Below are positions 5,480-5,619 of a DNA stretch of 5,619 nucleotides, piece by piece. The position numbers and the translations under genes were made by a program. The number at the start of each line of letters is the position of its first letter. The first letter of the stretch is position 1. The notes under the pieces are model-generated. The model was given only the letters and a program-made list of their open reading frames with translations. It was not told where the DNA came from and ran no database searches. The DNA lies in NCBI GenBank assembly GCA_024278155.1, contig JAJRTT010000159.1, forward strand, positions 1 through 5,619, in the 5' to 3' direction. The stretch comes from Bacteroidota bacterium (GTDB lineage: Bacteria > Bacteroidota > Bacteroidia > Bacteroidales > JAADJA01).

Positions 5480-5619
5480 TCATTTCATGGCAATCGTCTC
5501 AATCTCGACCAAAACGCCGAGGGGCAATTTTACCACTCCATAGGCAGCTCTTGCAGGCGGGTTTTCCGGATAGTATTTTGCATACACTTCGTTCATGGCC
5601 GCAAAATTTTCCATGTCGC
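5480..5619 (-). CDS. ridA: RidA family (YjgF/UK114) protein, C-terminal part
   Basis: The 3' end of a gene cut by the window edge: 45 complete codons, starting within the window at DMENFAAMNEVYAKYY and ending ETIAMK with a TGA at 5480-5482. The sequence matches the C-terminal third of RidA proteins: FAAMNEVYAKYYPENPPARA, in which the Arg of PPAR corresponds to the conserved active-site Arg that binds the substrate's carboxylate, then GVVKLPLGVLVEIETIA, the last helix-strand pair. RidA enzymes are cytoplasmic trimers that speed the hydrolysis of reactive enamine/imine intermediates released by PLP enzymes such as threonine dehydratase, preventing damage to other enzymes. The full protein is normally about 125-130 residues, so roughly 80 residues lie beyond the window. 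The nearest downstream gene is 330 bases away and is unrelated in function. Subfamily within the Rid group cannot be settled from this piece. Confidence 0.9.
   Translation of the reverse strand, partial: DMENFAAMNEVYAKYYPENPPARAAYGVVKLPLGVLVEIETIAMK

Noticed and set aside
5480..5619. In-frame fusion of RidA to the downstream open frame and the DUF4139 gene by readthrough of the TGA
   Set aside because: RidA ends at its normal C-terminus here, and a signal peptide starts at 5149, which would not work inside a fusion; the shared frame is best treated as coincidence.

Overview
The window looks like a piece of a Bacteroidota chromosome, most likely from the Cytophagales or a relative. The grounds are protein families that are typical of or confined to that phylum (DUF4421, and a secreted repeat protein of a type I associate with Cytophagales), the absence of Shine-Dalgarno sequences in front of the starts, one plausible Bacteroidota-type -7 box (TAnnTTTG), and moderate to low GC. 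I see no mobile element, CRISPR array, tRNA or rRNA. The clade placement is an inference from protein families, not a measured result.

Every supported gene is on the minus strand, so transcription runs from high to low coordinates. In that order: (1) the C-terminal 45 codons of a RidA-family protein, cut by the window edge (5480-5619); (2) a 330-base leader that is free of stops in one frame but has no convincing gene of its own (5150-5479); (3) a secreted DUF4140/DUF4139-type protein split in two by a -1 frameshift (3573-5149, shift between 4204 and 4289, best placed at the run of five T at 4269-4273); (4) a 134-base gap with a candidate promoter; (5) a secreted protein of 363 residues made almost entirely of about ten repeats of roughly 35 residues (2347-3438); (6) a 217-base gap with a degenerate short-repeat tract; (7) a 56-residue protein with two membrane segments (1959-2129); (8) a DUF4421 outer-membrane beta-barrel protein (869-1930); (9) a lipoprotein of unknown function with CsgG-like features (37-819).

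Genes 7, 8 and 9 are 28 and 49 bases apart on one strand and probably form an operon for the cell envelope. The repeat protein and the DUF4139 gene are separated by larger gaps and may be transcribed on their own. Five neighbouring genes carry Sec or lipoprotein signals or membrane segments, so the region is an envelope/secretome cluster; only RidA is cytoplasmic and metabolic. The points most worth following up are the frameshifted DUF4139 gene, the ten-repeat secreted protein and the unexplained open leader. I do not see evidence for a defence system or another complete new system.
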